A DNA stretch of 64,000 nt from Pseudomonadota bacterium (GTDB lineage Bacteria > Pseudomonadota > Gammaproteobacteria > Burkholderiales > Rhodocyclaceae), in contig JAFEFC010000002.1 in NCBI GenBank assembly GCA_018240785.1, positions 1 through 64,000 on the forward strand. The letters are read 5' to 3'. This document shows positions 60,243-64,000 of this stretch, piece after piece. The translations under genes were made by a program, and so were the position numbers. Under the pieces are notes generated by a model that ran no database searches, was not told the origin of the DNA, and saw only the letters and a list, made by a program, of their open reading frames with translations. Within the stretch, counting starts at the first letter, position 1. Each line of letters begins with the position of its first letter.

Positions 60243-61727
60243 TCAACCCAGGGGATAGAAGTCGCCGTGCACTGGTGGCGGCAATTGACGCTGGCTGCGG
60301 GGAAACACGACCTGCGCTAGCGTTCCCTTGCCGTGGGGATTGGGACTGAGCGCGACCGTCGCACGATGCAGCTCAGCGATCTCGCGCACGATGGGCAGGC
60401 CGAGGCCCGAGCCGTCCACGCCGCTGCCGAGCACGCGGTAGAAGCGCTCGAAGACGCGCTCGCGGTCCGCCTCGGGGATGCCGACGCCGGTGTCCTCGAC
60501 TTCGAAGATGGGCGCGCCGGCATGCCGGGTGCGCGCGGTGACGCTGCCGCCGCGCGGCGTGTACTTGATCGCGTTGTCCATGAGGTTCTTGATCATCTCG
60601 CGCAGCAGCACCGGGTTGCCTTCGATCTGCAGGTGATGACCGGAATCTTCCACGCCGAGGTCGATGCCCTTGGCGAGCGCGCGCGGGAACAGGTCCTGCG
60701 CCACTTCGCGCACCACCGCCGCGAGGTCGAGCGACTCCACGACATAGAGCTTCTCGAAGCTCGCCTCCGCGCGCGCCAGCGACAGCAACTGGTTGATCAG
60801 GTGAGCGGCACGATCGGTGCTCTCGGCGATGTGGGCCAGCGAGCGGCGCAACTGGTCGGGATCGGTCTCCTGCAGCGCGAGATCGGTCTGCATCTTGAGG
60901 CCGGTGAGCGGAGTGCGCATCTGGTGCGCCGCGTCGGCGATGAAGCGCTGCTGCGCCTGCAGGTTCTCTTCCAGGCGCGCCATCATGCCGTTGTAGGCGA
61001 CGATGAGGGGACGCACTTCCTCGGGCACCGTCGCCGGCTCCACCGGCGACAGGTCGGTCGGCCGCCGCATGCGGATCAGGCTCTGCAGCCGGTTGAGCGG
61101 CGCGATGCCGCGCGACAGGCCGACCCACACCAGCACCACCGCAAGCGGAATGATCGCGAACTGCGGCAGCAGCACGCCGGTCACAACGCGTGATGCCAGG
61201 TCGGTACGCTTGTTGCGCGTCTCCGCCAGTTGCACGACCATCAGCGGCAGCGGGCTGCCGCCCGGGGCCCGCACGAACTGGTAGGCGACACGGACTTCCT
61301 CGCCCTGGATCACCTCATCGCGGAACAGCACCTCGTCGATGATGGGCGCAGGGGGCTTCGGCGCGGGCGGAATATCGACGTCGCCGCTCAGCATCTCGCC
61401 GTATTCGTTGGCGACCTGGTAATACAGGACGTCGTCCTGGTCGGCGCGGAACAGCGCGCGTGGCGGAGCGGGAAAGCGCATCACCGCCCGCCCCTCCTCC
61501 ACCGCGATGAAGCGCGCCAGCGTGCGTGCACCCTCGGCCAGCGCACGGTCGTAGGGCTGACTGGCGATGTTGTCCGCCACGTTGTGGGTGACGATGATGG
61601 AGATCGGCCACAGGAACAGCAGCGGCGCCAGCATCCAGTCGAGGATCTCGCCGAACAGCGAATTCGGCTGGCCGGACACCCGGCCGCGTGCAGCACGCTT
61701 GCTAGGCTTTCGCCGCCGGAGCTGCAT
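60243..61727 (-). CDS. sensor histidine kinase (QseC/PmrB/TctE type)
   Basis: The 494-residue membrane kinase has a first helix (about 32-50, LAPLLFLWPISIIVT) and a periplasmic sensor region of the 2CSK_N type (about 55-180). A second helix (about 188-210) leads into a HAMP-like linker. HisKA has DAAHQMRTPLTGLKMQ, and HATPase_c has the N-box LMDNAIKYTPRGG and VEDTGVGIPEADRERVFERF. It overlaps the response-regulator gene by 26 bases. The ligand is unknown; nearness to actP suggests carboxylates. Confidence 0.88.
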   Translation of the reverse strand: MQLRRRKPSKRAARGRVSGQPNSLFGEILDWMLAPLLFLWPISIIVTHNVADNIASQPYDRALAEGARTLARFIAVEEGRAVMRFPAPPRALFRADQDDVLYYQVANEYGEMLSGDVDIPPAPKPPAPIIDEVLFRDEVIQGEEVRVAYQFVRAPGGSPLPLMVVQLAETRNKRTDLASRVVTGVLLPQFAIIPLAVVLVWVGLSRGIAPLNRLQSLIRMRRPTDLSPVEPATVPEEVRPLIVAYNGMMARLEENLQAQQRFIADAAHQMRTPLTGLKMQTDLALQETDPDQLRRSLAHIAESTDRAAHLINQLLSLARAEASFEKLYVVESLDLAAVVREVAQDLFPRALAKGIDLGVEDSGHHLQIEGNPVLLREMIKNLMDNAIKYTPRGGSVTARTRHAGAPIFEVEDTGVGIPEADRERVFERFYRVLGSGVDGSGLGLPIVREIAELHRATVALSPNPHGKGTLAQVVFPRSQRQLPPPVHGDFYPLG

Positions 61728-62388
61728 CCGGGTTTTCCAGGCAGTAGCCGAGGCCGCGCACCGTCACGATGCGCACGCCGCTGTCCTCGAGTTTCTTGCG
61801 CAGGCGATGCACATAGACTTCAATCGCATTGCTCGACACTTCCTCACCCCAGCCGCACAGGTGATCGACGAGCTGATCCTTGCTCACCAGCCGGCCCACG
61901 CGCAAAAGGAAGACTTCGAGCAGGCCGATCTCGCGCGCCGAAAAATCCACCACCTGGCCGGCGATCTTCACCACCCGATCGGCCTGGTCGTAGCTCAGGC
62001 GACCGACCTCGATGCATCGCGCCTGCCCGGTGCCACGCCGCGTCAGCGCACGCGCCCGGGCTTCGAGCTCCGGCAGGGCAAAGGGCTTGGTGAGGTAATC
62101 GTCGGCGCCCGCATCGAGGCCGCGCACGCGGTCGTCGACCCCATCCTGGGCGGTGAGGATCAGCACCGGCACCGCGGACTTGCGCGCGCGCAGGCGCTTG
62201 AGCACCTCGATGCCGGGCAGGCGCGGCAAGCCGAGATCGAGGATCAGCAGGTCATAAGGTTGCGACGCAAGGGCGGCGTCCGCCTCGACCCCGTCGGCGA
62301 CGTGATCGACCGCATAGCCGCCGCGGCGTAGCGCACGTCCGATGCCGTCGGCAATCACCGGGTCGTCTTCAGCCAGCAGAATGCGCAT
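61702..62388 (-). CDS. OmpR-family response regulator (QseB/PmrA/TctD type)
   Basis: The 228-residue regulator has a receiver (MRILLAEDDPVIADG, phospho-Asp in LLILDLGLPRLPG, LTKPF lysine) and a winged-helix DNA-binding domain (about 125-220; SSNAIEVYVHRLRKKLED and the wing VRGLGYCLE). I start at 62388, after GGAAA; the long in-frame extension has no homology. The kinase follows on the same strand. A tandem CTTACA box lies 12-28 bases before the start codon, suggesting autoregulation. Confidence 0.92.
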   Translation of the reverse strand: MRILLAEDDPVIADGIGRALRRGGYAVDHVADGVEADAALASQPYDLLILDLGLPRLPGIEVLKRLRARKSAVPVLILTAQDGVDDRVRGLDAGADDYLTKPFALPELEARARALTRRGTGQARCIEVGRLSYDQADRVVKIAGQVVDFSAREIGLLEVFLLRVGRLVSKDQLVDHLCGWGEEVSSNAIEVYVHRLRKKLEDSGVRIVTVRGLGYCLENPDAAPAAKA

Positions 62389-62603
62389 GGGTTTCCGGGT
62401 GTAAGTTGCATGTAAGCGGGTGCCGATAGATTCCGCCCCGCTGTTCTCCTTTTGCTCGGTCCTGGGGAATGCCCGCTGCGAGCGGCCGCATTCCCGGGGG
62501 GCGGCTGCCTGTCGCTCCCCACCGATTTTTCTCCCAAACGATCCAATTATCACATGCTTCGCGCGGCTCGGCGCGCAGCCGGGGCTGCGTTCGCGCGCGT
62601 GAA
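62389..62603. other. non-coding region between the response regulator and groL
   Basis: I see no gene here. It holds the tandem regulator box at its left edge, an AT-richer patch around 62521-62560 (TTTTTCTCCCAAACGATCC and following) that may contain the regulator promoter, and the groL terminator to its right. Confidence 0.4.
62400..62416 (-). promoter_or_regulatory. tandem CTTACA box upstream of the response-regulator gene
   Basis: On the minus strand CTTACA-TGCAA-CTTACA spans 62416-62400. It has the same 11-bp periodicity and nearly the same hexamer as the box before DUF485-actP. It is very close to the start codon of the regulator, so if functional it may repress, or the transcription start lies within it. 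Confidence 0.5.
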
Positions 62604-62640
62604 CGACAAACGGCCCCGCACCATGCGGGGCCGTTTGTCG
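62604..62640. terminator. terminator of groL
   Basis: A 17-bp perfect stem (62604-62620 and 62624-62640) has a 3-base loop, with core GGCCCCGCA/TGCGGGGCC and outer CGACAAAC/GTTTGTCG. It lies about 50 bases behind the groL stop. The T run is short, so strength rests on the stem. Confidence 0.75.
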
Positions 62641-62692
62641 TCGATGCTGCCAGGCTGCGGCCCCGGCGAGCCGGGGTCGCAGGCAAGGGCGA

Positions 62693-64000
<1,308 letters not shown>

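Overview
The window is high-GC bacterial chromosome. Gene order and gene families point to a betaproteobacterium of the order Rhodocyclales (Thauera/Azoarcus type). The supporting blocks are lptD-surA-pdxA-rsmA opposite amgK-murU, dusB-fis-purH-purD-hemF, hemC-hemD-hemX-hemY opposite ppc, hemA-prfA-prmC-grxD, pilB-pilC-pilD and a DUF485-actP acetate transporter. The genus is inference.

Left edge (1-4332): the end of a genomic island. A probable insertion-sequence end (1-170) cuts into a type I restriction specificity gene (hsdS remnant). It is followed by a tightly coupled P-loop ATPase and HNH nuclease. The block stops at a 46-nt copy of the 3' half of a tRNA-Met gene, the expected att scar of an element integrated in tRNA-Met. 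Core chromosome begins there.

4.3-23.4 kb: gloA, sodC, a YgjP-type metallopeptidase, a MoCF/CinA-like protein, an EI24 membrane protein, ffh, a CcsA-like membrane protein, the type IV pilus genes pilBCD, an FmdB zinc ribbon, a DUF502 protein and aspS. Next come an unusual receiver-TPR protein with a degraded phosphorylation pocket, a lipoprotein barnase with its barstar, an Hsp20, and the rsmA-pdxA-surA genes.

23.4-48.8 kb: outer-membrane and cell-wall maintenance (lptD, amgK, murU), pepP, a ubiH-type hydroxylase, the methionine importer metNIQ, dusB-fis, purH-purD, hemF, hemYXDC, ppc, an AlgR/AlgZ-type two-component pair, and argH.

48.8-53.2 kb: the most unusual core-located block. A Ser/Thr kinase fused to a cyclic-nucleotide-binding domain precedes four overlapping genes: a Tat-exported Ser/Thr/Asn-rich protein, a PqqD-like protein, an HprK-related kinase and a family-5-type nucleotidyltransferase. 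This matches the bioinformatically named but functionally uncharacterised 'HPr-rel-A' system. The overlap of the exported protein with the other three makes it a candidate substrate.

53.2-64 kb: grxD, prmC, prfA and hemA (all minus strand), an unrecognised small gene, tRNA-Phe with a near-consensus promoter, actP with its DUF485 partner, a PmrA/QseB-type two-component system, and the 3' part of groL running off the end. Matching CTTAC(A/G)-N5-CTTAC(A/G) tandem hexamers lie upstream of the response-regulator gene and upstream of DUF485-actP, which suggests the regulator controls itself and acetate uptake.
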